A DNA stretch of 64,000 bases from Castor canadensis (lineage: Eukaryota; Chordata; Mammalia; Rodentia; Castoridae). Below, in pieces: positions 1-13,220 of this stretch. Every line of letters begins with the position of its first letter. Positions within the stretch are counted from its first letter, which is position 1. Location of the stretch: contig NC_133397.1 in assembly GCF_047511655.1 (NCBI RefSeq), forward strand, positions 42,484,001 through 42,548,000. The letters are read 5' to 3'. The notes below the pieces were generated by a model, which saw only the letters and a list, made by a program, of their open reading frames with translations, searched no databases and was not told where the DNA came from. A program made the translations under genes and the position numbers.

Positions 1-988
1 GTAAAAGAATTGTTTTCTACTTGTCTTTTTTTTTTTTTTTTTTGTATAAAACATTATCCCAGGCTGCTGTGGAAAAGCAGATGTCACAAACAAACAAAAA
101 GCAAAAAAAGCCCACCTCTTTTTAAATCCTGTGTCACTGAAAGAGCAGGTGTGCCCTTAAGGAAAAAAAAATCTTGATTTCATGCAATTATCTTTTTTAA
201 TGAAAATAAATGAAGGGGAAAAACTCACAAGAGCATATCAACAACAGCATCTTCTCCCTGTTTCCCTCTCACAAATGTTTTCCTCTGAAACTAAAGCAGC
301 TCTTTAACCTCTTCAATTCTTGAGTTGTCTAAGTGAACACTCACATGTACTGAAATCTGAAAAGAATTCTGATTGAGTTACATGGCCAGCCATTACATTG
401 CATAAGGGTAACCTTTAAAATTAGAAATTTAGAAGTAAGTAGACTGCAAGAAGATAGAACAGATAAAAGGAGGCACTGGAAATGCAAAGACGAGCTTAGA
501 TAATAGATATGAGGAGGCATTCTAAAATATAGGGTCCCTAAACGTATTTTACAGTACAACTCAAGAGATCAGATGAGGAGAAAATTAGAACGCTACAGTT
601 CCAAATAAGAAATTAAAAAATTTGGATCAGAAAAGAGGTTCATCTATTTCAAAACTATACTCTTTCTCCCATTTATATGAAAAAAAAATGGAAAATTTGT
701 AGTTGTTGGAGACAGGTGTACAATCAGTATAAGCTCTAGAAGCCAGATAGCTATACTATAAGAAATTCAAGTCTCAAAATCCAATGAATTTATGTCTGTC
801 CAAAGTAGAGTGAGTGCTACAGTGCTAAGGATTATGTTCTTCATTATTTCTGTACATGCTTATTAGCATGTATTAATTGTATATTTCTACACATGTGTAC
901 AATGTTCCTTGATTTTTAATGGATTTCATTTTTCTATTTTTATACATGTGAATAAGTACTTCAGTCATGTTTATCTCCACACTTTCTT
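1..988. other. AT-rich non-coding sequence with short poly-T
   Basis: No gene or confidently named repeat is seen. A poly-T run lies near bases 27-43. The open frames are short, begin at arbitrary codons and show no protein-family motif. Confidence 0.6.
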
Positions 989-1106
989 GCTGGGTGTGGT
1001 GGTGGCTACCTGTAATCTCAGTACCTGTGTTCCTATGGAGACCAAGGTAGGAGGACTGTGAGTTCAAGACCAGCCCAGACTGAATAGCAAGACCCTATCT
1101 CTCACA
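989..1106 (+). repeat. B1/7SL-like SINE monomer
   Basis: The stretch opens with GCTGGGTGTGGTGG, continues with TGTAATCTCAG, then GTGAGTTCAAGACCAGCC, and ends in an AAGACCCTATCTC motif. These are the successive blocks of a 7SL-derived B1-type SINE, including the region that matches the pol III A and B boxes. It has decayed and lacks the ID-like right half seen in other copies here. No function is inferred. Confidence 0.7.
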
Positions 1107-4100
1107 GATGCTGAGGGTGGGCTTGGTCCTTTTTCCCTTTCAGTTGTTTCCTTATCTTCTGACTGTCTGCTTGTCTGTCTTTTCTATTCCCTGCCACCTT
1201 TCCAGTCTGTCCTATCCTGTTATCCATAATTTGATTTATTTTCTTTAAAAAAAGATCCTATCAAACAAACAAAATTTCCCCAAAATGAAACAATTTCTTC
1301 TACTTTATGAGACTTTTTATCTATGTCCTCTCTGAATACTCCTCCTAGCTTTCTCAGTCCATGGTGTCAGAGATAAAGAGAAGTGAAATGAACAAGAATT
1401 AATTTCTCATCTGTTGGGTACTTCATATAGGTGTTTGAAGTAAACAAACAAGATATTATTGCCTGGATCTGAAGGCTAGAATATACATTTGTTTTAAAAT
1501 CTGTAGCCATGTAAGTTTTAAATATGAAGTATTGTGGAATTCAGAGAAAGAAAAGTGGTCCAAATGGGTAGGAAATGCCAATTGAAAAAGATGGCTGATG
1601 GCATTTGGACAATGGGAGAAAGATAAGGAAAATGAAGGAATTAAATTGAAGCAAACACTTTTGCCAAATTTTTCCGAGTTCAGTCTTGTCAAGGACAAGG
1701 TTTACAACCCTGCCCTACTCTCGTAGGGGTCTGAGAAACTTTCTAGTAAACTGTCTTGATGTACTAAATAGAAGAATAATTGCATATTCTACTGGTTCTC
1801 TGTGGTACTTTACTGGAATAAGTGTCTTGGAGACAGCAAGCCTGGATGAATGCAATGTCATTCTTTGGGCAGACAGCTGGAAGCCCATTGTAAGTATCGC
1901 TATGTGTTAAACAGCACAAACTATGTCACGCTGAAGTGAATAGACGTGGCTCCGAGAGCAAGTTCTTCATATCGAAATCATATATATTAGGGATTCTTTT
2001 TTCTAATGATGAGCTGATATTCTGCCTGACATTTTGGCATGTCACTGTGATTCTTGCATTTATGATGTAGAAAGATAGATTACACAGCAGGGATCCTTGG
2101 AACATGAACCAATACTGCAAAAATCTCAGAAATTGAGTAAGTCTCAAGTTGAGGATTAGTCTTATATTTTTCCATATGTCTATTTGTATCTTTGAGTACA
2201 GCTGATTTATATCATCCTATGTTTGTTGGTCATACGCATCTGTTGAAGTATCAATCTGCCAATGGAAATTATGATGCCTCACACAATATTGTCTACATCT
2301 ATTACCTTCAAATATTACTTTCAAGTTACTTTTAAAAAGTTTAGGAGAAGCAGCAAGGCTATTTTAAGAAAGTCAAACTTATAATATGGCTTATTCTTTA
2401 TCTGTAGGTTTGGATGCAGTATAGGAAATACCTAGTCATTTATATCATTAAAAGTGATGTTGAAAACAGTTCATGTTTGATGAAAGTAATTCCTAAATGG
2501 ACACAGAACAAAGAAACTGTCTAGAATGACTATATTTTCCACAAATTTTCATGGAATTTACACAGAAATGCCTTCATTACTTAACTGAAAACTATAAAAA
2601 TAGAAATAAAAGGGGGCATATGCCAGATGTTGGCTTAGTATTGGCATATATTCATTGGAGGATTATAAGGGTTATTTATTGAGAGCAAGTCTAGCTATTA
2701 TCTATTTAATTTTTAAAATTAATGACCAGAAAAGTTTGTCTCAGAAGATTTCAAAATGTTATTATTTGCACTGTACCTAAAAGCAAGCAAGAGGAAGATT
2801 TAGTTGTGAGTCCTAAGAAAGGATGACATTAGGATATACAAGTTTACAGAAGTGAATGAGACATTTCCATTCAGTAAGTGTGTGTGCTAGTATATTGTAT
2901 GATAGTGAACGTACAAAATGCAAGATTCATTACCATAGTTAGTGTGGGTTAAATTCAGAAAATAATAATTGCTTTCAAATTTTTGGATACTTTACTGAAA
3001 TTCTTATACATGTCTATGCTTCCTAATTATCAAAATAGCGAGGAAAAAACCTTAAATCAATTTGTTTTAAAGCTGTTGATATTTGCATCCACACAGACAA
3101 AAAAAAAAGTAGAAGAGAGCAGATTCAAACACTAAGTGAGAAGAAAGACAGAGGAGAAATAACAGAGACATTTGTAAATATGAAATTTGTGTGGGGTTTG
3201 GTGTAAGCACAAGATAGAGTTTAAGGTCATTTCACATTTCATCCAAATAAATCTTCTTAGTCTAAGTTATACCTTTAAGGGGATATAATCTACAAAATGC
3301 TTCAAATCACCTAACTTTTCCCCAGATGCATTTAGTGTGGCTGGAAGGCTCTGCTCAGGAAATGAAGGTTTCTAAATTATGGATGGTTTTATCAGAGGAT
3401 GAATCTTACCTCAGAGAAAGGATCAGGGATGTGAGGAAAGGTCTTGGCTGGCAGCAGGAGCACAGTCCATGTCACACTGCTAGCAGTGGAAGGAGAATGA
3501 AATCTAAAAATGAAACATGCTTTCTGAAGGATGCATCCTCCTTGTCTTTTCCTTAGATGCAAGCTGGTTTCACGGGCTTAGCTTACTGCCGTGGCCAGGA
3601 TACTCATGGTAAGAATAAATCGTGGAAAAGAAAACTAGTTCTTTGAGCCAGGTCATTACATATTTAATTATTGATGATGTACGTACGGCCTTTGGGTCTT
3701 TTGCCTTACATCAGATTTTAGAGGGGCTTTTGGTGAGAACAGGTTTCTATTCCTTGCATCTGATCTCGGCCTTTCCAGGACATAGTAGGGAGCAAAGAGA
3801 AAATCAGAACTTCCTGTGAAACCTGGGCGGTGCATCCCTGTCATCCCGTCAGCTGTTAAAAATGCCACTAACCCTTTTATTTACTTGTTTCAATAAATAC
3901 TCCTGGAAATCATCAATCTTTGGAATTGGCATTTTAATTAAAATTAAAGGGAAATGGTTAGTCTAAATTTGTGCACATGGCTAAGTGTCCATGTGTGCTC
4001 CTATGATACTGGAGTTTGTGTAGGTGACATGCATGTTGGCATGTTTAAAATATAAACACACTTCTAAGTGTTATTAGACTTTATGCTCTTGGAATTTGTT

Positions 4101-5514
4101 TAAAGCCATACTTGTGGTTTTGGAAGACCTATTTGAAATCATATTGATATGCATCTGCTTTTGAATAAATAAGCATTGTCTTTAAAGGAAACCTATCATA
4201 AATTCTTGAAAAACATATTTATTCTAAAAAGGGATTAACCTATTTTTCATGCTTTAAAAAGTTATTTTAATAACTTTTAAATTTTAAATAAGAAAACTGT
4301 GGATGATAGTATTGAAAAACCTTAGGTCCAAGGATATTTTTGAATGCCTAAGAAACCAACATCTTAGGTCTCTACCTATGTGCAAACTATGGTTAGGTTT
4401 TTCTACAAAGGACTCCCCCAGCAAGATGATAGTGTTTCTCATTTTCTACCCTTCTTCCTTATTAATGGTATTTATCTTCTAGCACCTGATTGTCTCCCTC
4501 CAGCTATACCTTGAGTAACTACTCAGATTCCTTTCACATGGCTCTCAGTGGATATGGCCTCTTCTAAAAGGAACTTTTCTCTTTAAATCCCGAACTCCAT
4601 TAAAAATATCTTTTCTCCAGGAACCATCTTTGATCATTTTCATGCTGGATAATATTAATTGGTACAAATATTTGATGAGGTCTTCCAAGGAGAATGTCCT
4701 TAGAGCAAAACTATGACCAATACAAGTGATTGTCTAATAAAATATCAGATTCCAGTGACATAGTTACTAAAAACCATAAGGAAAAAAATTATTGGTCAGG
4801 GTATGTCCCTAACAGTACAAAGAGTGTATGTGTTTTTAAGAGCAGCACATAAATCTTGATTATCAAGATTGTGCTCTAATTTACATAAACTGAAAAGCTA
4901 AGTTGGTTATTTGTTTCCACTGGTCAGTGTACAGAGTACAAAAATTCATCCAGCAGGCTCTGTATGCTCACTATATGTTGAATCTCATCAACAAACCATA
5001 CTCATCATCACATGTTGACAGAGGAAAGGGTGACTCAGGAAAGAAATGTTTCAAGCCAGTTTTCTTGAGTCAGGAATGCATAAAGAAGAACATATACCAG
5101 TTGGAAAGGAACAATCTGCAGTTGGGGTCTTCTGGACAACAGAGCATTGCAAAAGTAGAGATTTGTAATATTTTAGGAAGAACAACAGAAAAGTAACTGA
5201 ATTGTCAATGAACTAATTGGAGATTAGTTCATCTATATAATTAGCTATATATACTCAGGAAGAATGTGAAAAAGCAAAATATATGCTAATTATATTTTCT
5301 CCGTTTCCATTCTTCGATTCTTAAGGGTGGATGAGATTAGCATGTTGGCAACACCACCATGTAAAAAGATGCACACAGCTATGTCTTGGTGAGTGTGGAG
5401 AGGGGCTGTGAGCATGGCTTGCATGAAAGTGGGAGATTACAAGTGACCATGATGATTTTTGGAGTTGTGGACAAACCTTATATGAGGCTAAGAGGTTATT
5501 GTAGGGCTCCCACT
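1107..5514. other. Unique non-coding sequence, 4.4 kb
   Basis: No recognisable gene or well-preserved repeat. Two stretches look superficially exon-like: one around 1686-1910 with a GTAAGT at 1890, and one after a pyrimidine tract plus AG at about 3324. Neither encodes a recognisable domain. A hairpin at 4844-4875 is listed separately. Confidence 0.5.
4844..4875. other. Imperfect palindrome (hairpin)
   Basis: The arms AATCTTGAT and ATCAAGATT are separated by one base. They are extended by AGCAC on the left and GTGCT on the right, with a 3-base bulge on the left arm, so 14 paired bases can form. It may be a remnant of a palindromic DNA transposon or simple chance in AT-rich DNA. No function is visible. 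Confidence 0.5.
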
Positions 5515-5873
5515 ATATTAGTTTGCTAAGGCTACTATAACAAAATACCACTTATGGGAAAAATCAATTTCTCTTACTCCTGGAGGCTATAAATTTAAGA
5601 TCAAGGTGTTGGCAGTGCTATTTTCTCCCGCGGCTTCTCTTCTTGCAGATAGCTGCCCTGCTGCTGCCTCTTCACATGATGGTCCTTCAATACAAGTGCT
5701 CCCAGCAGCTAATGTCCTATGTTTTAATCTCTCTCTCTCTCTTTTTTTTTAAAGCAGCAGTCAGATTTGATTCAGGTCTATCCTAATGGCCTCCAAATTC
5801 AGTCATATTCTGAGTTATTGGGGGGTTAGGGCCTCCATCTATAAATTTTAGAGGGACATAATTCATCCCATAA
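5515..5873 (-). repeat. MaLR-type LTR (MLT1-like), minus strand
   Basis: The left end reads TATTAGTTTGCTAAGGCT followed by ATAACAAAATACCAC, and the right end has GTTAGGGCCTCC and GGGACATAATTCA. These are the ends of the MLT1 group of MaLR long terminal repeats, read here as the reverse complement. A short TC run lies inside at about 5727-5745. The copy is old and diverged, and no internal retroviral coding sequence accompanies it. Confidence 0.6.
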
Positions 5874-6940
5874 GTCACTTGACTCTATGGTCCCGTGCAT
5901 TATTACAGCATTTAAGGGTTTACTTGATCATGGTAACTTACAAAGACTAGCAAATCTCCAAGATTGGTTTTTGTTTGTTTTTCTTTCAGAATTTTAGTAA
6001 TACTGGCTCCAGACTCTTATATTATTCAATGTATTTGCCATTTCTGTTCATTGTATTACCTGCACTTCTGGTTTTATTAAGCTACACTGACAATCATCTT
6101 TTTAGCTTAGCTCTCCAGTCAATAGATCCCTTTGATATTTGGTTTATATCAGTAATCCCAACTAAATGCTTCTGGCGAATGAGTAAGCAGCAGAAATGAT
6201 GAAGCTGGCCCAGGCTAGGCTAATAGGAGTATTGGGATTATATGGAGAATTGGAAATCAGAAAGCATGTGACCCTTCTTATGGGACAAGTGCTGCTGAGC
6301 TCTAACTGACTGGGGCCATGTGAAAATTCTGTAAGTATTAGAATATATGATCATTCAAGAGAAGCAAGAAATACAGATTTTAACCAAATACTTATAATTT
6401 TTAAATTTTGTGAGCTATTTAAAATAAAATATTATATAGGATCCCAGTCTAATATTCCCTTATCAAGATTGTGTTTTGCATCTGTTACAGATCCTATTTT
6501 GGAGCCAATTGTCAAGATAGAAATTCACATGTAGGATAAGATAAGCTAGAACAGAGTATTTATTCATGCAATGAGACCACGACTTTTTATATTCCAGAAC
6601 CCATCTTAGGGGAAGCATTACGTATATGTTCTTGGACAAATTTTATATAGAGTGAAAGAGAAAAAAAATCTACATGGGCATTTTAAGCAACAAAAACTCT
6701 TCAATCTAAACTGCAAATTCCAAGAGGAAGGAAGGCTAAGGGAAGTAGAGAGGAGGAGAAGGGAAGCAGAGACTTGAACCAGTGAGAAGGTGGACCTGTG
6801 CCTCAGAAAGTGGGAGGTATATCTAAGCAGTCATGGAAGTAGCTTTGCTTGAGCTGGGTTTAATACATGAGTAAAGTGACTTTTAACTTTAGGAAAATGT
6901 AAAGGCAGAAACATTATTTTGCACGTAGGAAATAGTGAAG
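5874..6940. other. Non-coding sequence, no feature recognised
   Basis: About 1.1 kb of AT-rich sequence. I see no gene and no well-preserved repeat. Short purine-rich blocks occur near 6720-6780. Confidence 0.5.
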
Positions 6941-6946
6941 GATAAC

Positions 6947-7137
6947 TTTTTGGGGGGGTACTGGAGCTTGAACTCAGGGCCTACACCTTGAGACACTCTA
7001 CCAGCCCTTCTTTGTGAAGGGTTTTTTTGAAATAAGGTCTTGCAAAGTATTTGCCCAGGCTGGCTTCAAACCACAATGCTCCTGATCTCTGCCTCCTGAG
7101 TAGCTAGGATTATAGGCATGAGCAACCAGCCCCTAGT
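6947..7137 (-). repeat. Dimeric B1-dID-like SINE, minus strand
   Basis: Read on the minus strand, this is a B1-like left part (complement of CTCCTGAGTAGCTAGGATTA and of CCCAGGCTGGCTTC) joined to an ID/tRNA-like part (complement of CTGGAGCTTGAACTCAGGGC). A T-rich stretch at the left edge is the SINE's own A-tail. TAACTTTTT occurs on both sides, at about 6943-6951 and 7144-7152, and fits a target-site duplication. Composite structure and orientation are clear; the family name is from memory. Confidence 0.8.
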
Positions 7138-7171
7138 CAGGGGTAACTTTTTAAATAAAATTATTTTCTGT

Positions 7172-7290
7172 GAGGGAAGAGACTGCGTCACTTATTTAAT
7201 TCACTATCTCCAATTTTTAACATAGGGTTTCCTCTATATAGTAAGCATTCAGCAAATGTTAGGTGAGTGAGTGAGTGAATGAAAGGAGCC
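7172..7290 (+). repeat. LINE2 3'-end relic
   Basis: The sequence runs from GAGACTGCGTCACTTATTTAATTC through TAGTAAGCATTCAGCAAATG to a GTGAGTGAGTGAATGAA tail. This is the typical order of the L2 3' terminus, which ends in TGAATGAA repeats. Heavily diverged, as expected for an element that stopped moving before the mammalian radiation. Confidence 0.6.
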
Positions 7291-7352
7291 TCAGAGATCC
7301 TGGAATCATGATTGAAAGAATATTTCTGTAGTTTTGCTTTTCAAAATAGAAC

Positions 7353-7470
7353 TCTCTGGCCAGCAGAATTGTCATCACTTGAGAATTTGTTAGAAATGCA
7401 CAATTTCAGATCCCTTCAGATCTACAGATGATTCATACACACAATAAAGTTTGAGTGAAGCACTGCTCTC
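7353..7470 (+). repeat. MER1-type hAT DNA-transposon relic
   Basis: The copy contains the AGAATTGTCATCACTTGAGA and TTGTTAGAAATGCA blocks typical of one group of short non-autonomous hAT-Charlie elements, and ends near AGTTTGAGTGAAGCACTG. The terminal repeats are degraded. Exact family not determined. Confidence 0.45.
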
Positions 7471-10400
7471 TATTATCTGGTTGTTCTGCTTTCACTTCAG
7501 CACCTCTAGGGGAAAGGAACCCACTACCATTCAAATAAGTGCTTACATTTTCAGATGGTTATACTACCAGTAGGTTTCTCTTAACATTTAACCCAAGCTT
7601 ACAACTTCCCTTTGGTTCTAATTATGGAGGATTCACTCTTAAATACCTGAAAATTAAGGCCATACTTCTTTAAAGTTAAATGAAGCCAATTTGAATTTCT
7701 AGTTTTGGTGTCACACTAGGTAGTGCCACACACAGCACTGGACATCATCACAAGGATTAATATGCTTTTGAAACTCTATTGAAGAATAAGAAAAAAGGAA
7801 AAGATGGGTGGTAAATAATGGATAGGTGATTTTTAAAATGCAGAAAGAAATGTGTGGAACTAAATGGGAAAAATAATTTCCAAATGGAATGAGAGAACAA
7901 GCCTATTTGAGGAGTTAAATGGAAGAGGAAAACCCAGAGCACGGAGGTCAAATCATTCAGAGACACATCGAACATCAGGCCAGAAAGGACCCAATGGTGT
8001 AACGGTAAGTAATGCAATAAAAGTGCTCATAAAAGAGATTTGGTTTCTTAATCTATTGGGGCTAATTTTTTGAATCAGGGGCTCATCAACTTCATTATGC
8101 AAGGCCTGTTTTTTCAGCAGCTGTCCTCAAATTTCTTACTTCATCTCCAATCAACTGTTCCAACCCTGAGAAGCAGATAGGAAAATGAGAAATGATGGAT
8201 AAGATGGCTCTCTTCTGGTCTTTCTATGTCCTTCCTCAGTACCAGGCCAGCAACATTTTTCCTGATTTCTGAAAGCTTTCTATTCTGGTGAGGTATGGAT
8301 GATCCCATAGGCACAGTGTGGTGTCTACAGAGTATTAAGCCTTGCAGATGTCTTTAAGGCAGTGTTCCCAGCTGATATAACGAATGCAGTCAGCAGGAGA
8401 TCCAGAGTATTGAGTTTATCAAGGGAATTGTTGTAGTTTATTATCCAGTTTAACAATTTGGGATCACCAAATCACATGTCATCATAACTCTCTTCCTGCC
8501 AATGTTTTTCCCTTCTCTTTCAAGACTTGCCACTGAATCATTTCACAGTATGCTTTAATGACAGTGGATATGGGATTCACTGTGGTTTTATAATAAAGCT
8601 GCAGCTGCCAGACTTGTCTAAAGAATTACAAGGTCTCTTTTCCAAGCAGAGTGAAATGAATATCACATCAAAAAATAACACCTCAGATTTAAAATAAAGG
8701 TGCTTGGATACAACTTACAAGAACCAAATTCTCATTTAGTTTTTCTTCCAGGTCAATTCTTGATCTCTGTGATGATGCCCTTTGTGTAAAGTAGAAAATA
8801 AAGTAAGGGTTTGCTTAGGGTAGAACTAACTGTCATGATGGCCTCCATTTTCAACCAGGCCAGTGGACATCATATTCATATCTCTGTGCAGGTGGCACCT
8901 GACTCAGTGCTTCACACATAAAAGTTGCTCAGTAAGTGGGAGGCAAGTTGGATGGATGAATAATTACAAATTTCCCTCGTGCTTCACAGGTCTTGGGAGA
9001 GAGCTGTTAATGTCCTCCTCTCTGTTATTTCCTCTTTACTTTGCAAACTACCATCAGGATTGGGAAGCATTCCAGAAAAAGATTTTTCATTTAGTAACAT
9101 GAAAACTAGGCAACCTACTTTCTTGTTTTTAGTCAAACTTGAACCATTGCTATGGAAATATTTTGAATTGATAGACAAGTGGATCATATTTCTGTAAACT
9201 AGCTTACTTGAACCTTGTGTTATTTTTTTTAGTGAGGCTTATTAACATCTATGCTGTGATCAGCACTACTCACAACTTTAATTACTTTATAATTACATAA
9301 ATACAGTCATGTAGTTGAATGTTTATCATATTGAAGAGAAACACAAAGACTCTTCTTGACCATGTTTTATCTATACTCTTCCATTGTTATCTCTCTTCTG
9401 TTTCTGCAGGTAATTAAAATCTACAAAATCCAGAACTAAATTTAATGGTTAAATAATTCATTGTATATTTAACAGACAAGCTGTACTCTTCACTTATTGA
9501 AGGTACAATTAAAAACACATAAAACTTAAATTCATATAATACTTAATTGGTAGGTTTGAAGCCAATTATGGTACCAATGTAATGCTTTCTCCAACTTTAG
9601 CTCCTACATTATTTTTCTTTAAAAATGTTAATTTACAAGAAATTGTCATTAAATATCAGGGAAAGCTGTCACTGAACATAGCAGGCGGTATCTGATAGCA
9701 AAGTTAAGATCATGTAGGGAAATAGCTCCAATGAAATCACTTCTTGATAATCACTATTGGGCAACACAGACACACAGATACACATACACACACCCCACAT
9801 CACACGCCACAGTTTTCTATAATAAAAGCTAAGTATATATCCAAATGAGAAAACTGGAATGTATGAAAATATGAGAAAGAAAACCTGAATGAAATAAACA
9901 TAAGACTAAGAGGACAATAGATTTGGTAGTTTAAAAAAAAAAAGAAAAGAAAAATGTGTCCCAAGACCCAGGGATTACTCAGTTTAACATCTTAAATGCT
10001 GTTAGATAATCCCTTTTACACTTTAGGTTTCCTGTTCCTTTTCCAGGAAGTCTTTTACATATAAGAAAAAGTTAGAAAAAAACTATGGCCTTTGGTTAAG
10101 GTTGAACCCTTTGGTCTGAGCCAGGAAAGCTATTTTTCCCCTTTTTTGTTTCAATATATCACAGGGGATGGGAGGAGAACATTCTGGTTTCTATTTATAG
10201 TTTCAGTAAGACATTTTTTAAAATTGTAATCCCTTCTCCTTTTGGTCTTACTCATTTTTCCTCTGTTTCTATATTTCTATACCTTTTTAATGAAAGATCT
10301 TGAGTGGAAAAATATTTTATACTGGAGGGTGAGGGTGATGCATAACTAACATAAGAAGGGATGGAAATCATGCTTTCTCAAAGGAACAATATAAATAATT

Positions 10401-10780
10401 TCACAGTTTTATGGGTCTCTATGGTTTTACTTCAGGGCATTGTTATATAGTATTAAAATGCTAAAGCACCCCTGAGCTATATCAAAGCTTCATTGCATGT
10501 TACTTGATTCACATTTCAGGACTTTCTGTCCTTACTTCATGGGTTTTCTGTTGAAAGGAACCTTAAGTATTTTACTTTATATTTCTTCCAAGCAGGGATA
10601 GCCTTTAAATAGCCCTGAAATATCATTGTTTTGCTTATATTGGAAGATTTCCAGGGAAATTCAGGCAGCACATCCCACTTATGGAAGACTTCAAGTTTAA
10701 GTTTCCTTGCAATTTCTAACTCTCCTCCAGTATCAGGGGTCTGATTATAGAAATAAGGTCATGGTTTTGCTATTCTGGAG
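7471..10780. other. Unique non-coding sequence, 3.3 kb
   Basis: No gene found. Around 8890-8965 there is a possible L2/MIR tail (GCTCAGTAAGT followed by GGATGAATAA), too short to call firmly. A short CA-rich stretch lies at 9767-9793. The part from 8380 to 8640 is less repetitive and contains CAGCTG repeats. It could be conserved non-coding DNA, which cannot be tested from one sequence. Confidence 0.5.
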
Positions 10781-10970
10781 CAGGGTTTCTCAGCCTCCAC
10801 AACACTTGACACTTTATTGTCCCATACATTGTAGGATCCCTAGGTTTTACCCAAGAGATGTAGAAGCACTCTCTCACCCACCCCATTCTCACCTCCCCCA
10901 ATATTTGTGACAAAAAATATGTTTGTTGGAAGTGGGGTGGGGAAAAATAATGCCTGGTAGAGAACCACTG
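10781..10970 (-). repeat. MER5A-like hAT-Charlie element, minus strand
   Basis: The left edge is CAGGGTTTCTCAGCCTC and the right edge is AGAACCACTG. Reversed, the latter gives the CAGTGGTTCT terminus of MER5A, and the interior blocks (CATACATTGTAGGATCC) match the order expected. At about 190 bp the copy is near the usual length of this non-autonomous element. It encodes nothing. Confidence 0.75.
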
Positions 10971-12654
10971 ACTGAAGAATAAGAGCATAACTAATTTGTA
11001 ACAAAGCCTGGGCTCAAACTGGCTGGAACCCAGGCTTTTATCTTTTCATCATTTCCTGTACTGAGTCAACATAGACCGTTTAGAACTTCCTATACATTTA
11101 GGTATATGAAGGGAGTAAGGATCAGAATCCACTGTTTGAAGGGTATGTATGTTACCTGCTATCATTCACTGGATCTGCTCTTAAGCTGTCTCCGTACCCA
11201 GTGCTCACCAGACTGGGGAAAATAGACTAGATCTGTACAGCTGTTTTCCCCTAAAATTCTATGGCTGTGTGCATTAAATTGTGAATTAATATAAAGATGA
11301 GGTATCACATCACTTCTGCCATGATTTGGCCTGGCGTGCTACTTAGATAGAGCTTGTGTCTAGTTGTACCTTCTGATAATCTTATGCCCCGCTGTTTCAT
11401 TCCCTCATATTAACTTTGAAAATATGTATGAACTTTTCTTAGTGTTGTTATTGAGATTTTTAAGTGCTTTGGTTAGAAATTATGTAATTGAGGAAAAAAA
11501 ACTAAAAAATTTTCTTAAGTTTTGAGTAATCTTCTCCAAAGCATATTTTTCTCCATAAGCACTATTATTTTTAGCAATCAATTTTGTGGGCTATAAGTTT
11601 TCTTTGGAATGTGTGTATTGTGTTATAGGTGCTATGGCTTATAGTTTAAAAAAGTCAAATAGTGCCAAAAGGCTTTTAAAATAGCCCTGAGTTTCTGCCT
11701 CAAAACCTTTAGAACCTTTTCTTTCTCCCTGGTAGTCTAAGATTTCATGATGCCCCTTTTTATGTGTCTGTTTTCATTCATTTCTGCAGGCACTCAGTGG
11801 GGTACTTTTAATCTCAAGTTATATATCTTTCACGTTTGAAAAAAATTTTCTTATATAATTTCTTTGATAATTCTCCTCACATCATTTTTATAGAACACCT
11901 ATTAATACAATGGAAGTGGAAGAAGGTTTAAATGAAACTTCCTCAGTTACGTAACCCACATGATAAAAATAGAAGTGCAGCATGATGTCACATGTTAGCC
12001 TAAGAGCTGGCACATATTTATTATAGGGCTATGAAATTTATTGCAAGCAATTCTTGCCATTATTTAATTTTTTTTCTAATACTAAATGTTAAAATAGTCA
12101 AAATAACTCACAGTATCTGAAAAGCTCATTATTTACATAATGTATTCATGTAAGCAAGAAAATTTGACTACTAAGATTTGCTGGGAAAGTATAAAATTGG
12201 AATACATGCATGGAGAAATGGATGATAAGGTTGTGTGCAGGTTAGTATACTCTTTACTAACAATAATGACAACCCCTCATTGCTTGGTGGAGGGGTGTGG
12301 GCTCATCTGTAACAGTATCCCATTCTCTACAGAAGAGTTCCGGTCAACCAGAACCTGCTTTTCTTAATGGATGATGAACCCACCCCATGGGGCTTAGAAT
12401 TCAGAAAATAACTACTGTCATGGGGGTAAAAGGCTGGCCCTTTTACCTAAGAGAGATTGATGCAGTGGTGCATTGTGTACTGCAAAGTTTCTCCAACAAG
12501 GTCAGACTGAACAAAATCTCTACCTGAGACCAGTTTTCTATAGGTTTCTTGGCCTGCAAGAAGTTTCTTCCATTATCCTAAAAATGCTCTCTCAATCTAT
12601 CACTTAAATAAGAATCCCCTCTTTGGCTCTGCTTCCAAGGTACAGTGGCCTGAA
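10971..12654. other. Unique non-coding sequence
   Basis: About 1.7 kb without a recognisable gene or repeat. AT-rich with several homopolymer runs. Confidence 0.5.
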
Positions 12655-13220
12655 TTAGTTGAGATTCTTCAAGGACAGATCCAATGGGAAGGAAGGAAAG
12701 ATAGATAGGAGATAAGTAAATAGATAGATGAGAGGGGATTTACGGGGAGAATGGCCCACATGATTATGAAGGTTGACACTTCCCACCACAGGTCATCTGA
12801 AAGCTAGAGAACCAGGAAGCTTACATTATAGTTCAGACCAAGTCTCAAGACCTCAGAACCAATAAAGCTGATGGTCTTGGTCCAAGGCCAAAGGCCTGAA
12901 AACCTGGGAATCTGCTGGTACAGGTTCCAGAATCCAAAAGCCAGAAAATTCAGAAATCTGATGTTCAAAGAAGAAGGGTGTTCAGCTTTTGGAGTGGGAC
13001 CCCCTCTCTCTTTTTCTTCTTTTTTTGTTCTATCTGAATTCCCAGCAATTTGAGATGGTTGTGCACACTGAGGACAAGACTTTCCCACTCAGCTCATTAA
13101 CTCACATACCAATCTCCTCCAGAAACGCCCTCACAGAGACACCCATAAGCAGCAATTTACCAGTTCTCTCAGGACATTCCTAAATCCAGTCAAGCTGCCA
13201 CTTAAAATTAATCATAACAG
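12655..13220 (-). repeat. ERVL-type LTR-like repeat, minus strand
   Basis: Read in reverse, the right end (TTAATCATAACAG, preceded by AAGCTGCCACTTAAAA) gives a TGTnATGATTAAT terminus followed by a GTCAACTTG-like block. The left part contains a GATAGATAG run and CACATGATTATGAAGG. The order of blocks matches a common mammalian LTR-type repeat of the MLT2/ERVL kind. There is no internal retroviral sequence, so it is a solo, decayed copy. The family name is uncertain. Confidence 0.5.

Noticed and set aside
1686..1910. Possible exon with a GTAAGT donor at 1890
   Set aside because: No recognisable protein domain, no convincing upstream acceptor and no neighbouring exon in the same frame. A GTAAGT is expected by chance many times in 64 kb.
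3326..3556. Possible exon after a TTTTCCCCAG acceptor-like site
   Set aside because: The 76-codon frame has no known motif and no matching donor. It could belong to a non-coding transcript, but the sequence alone does not support it.
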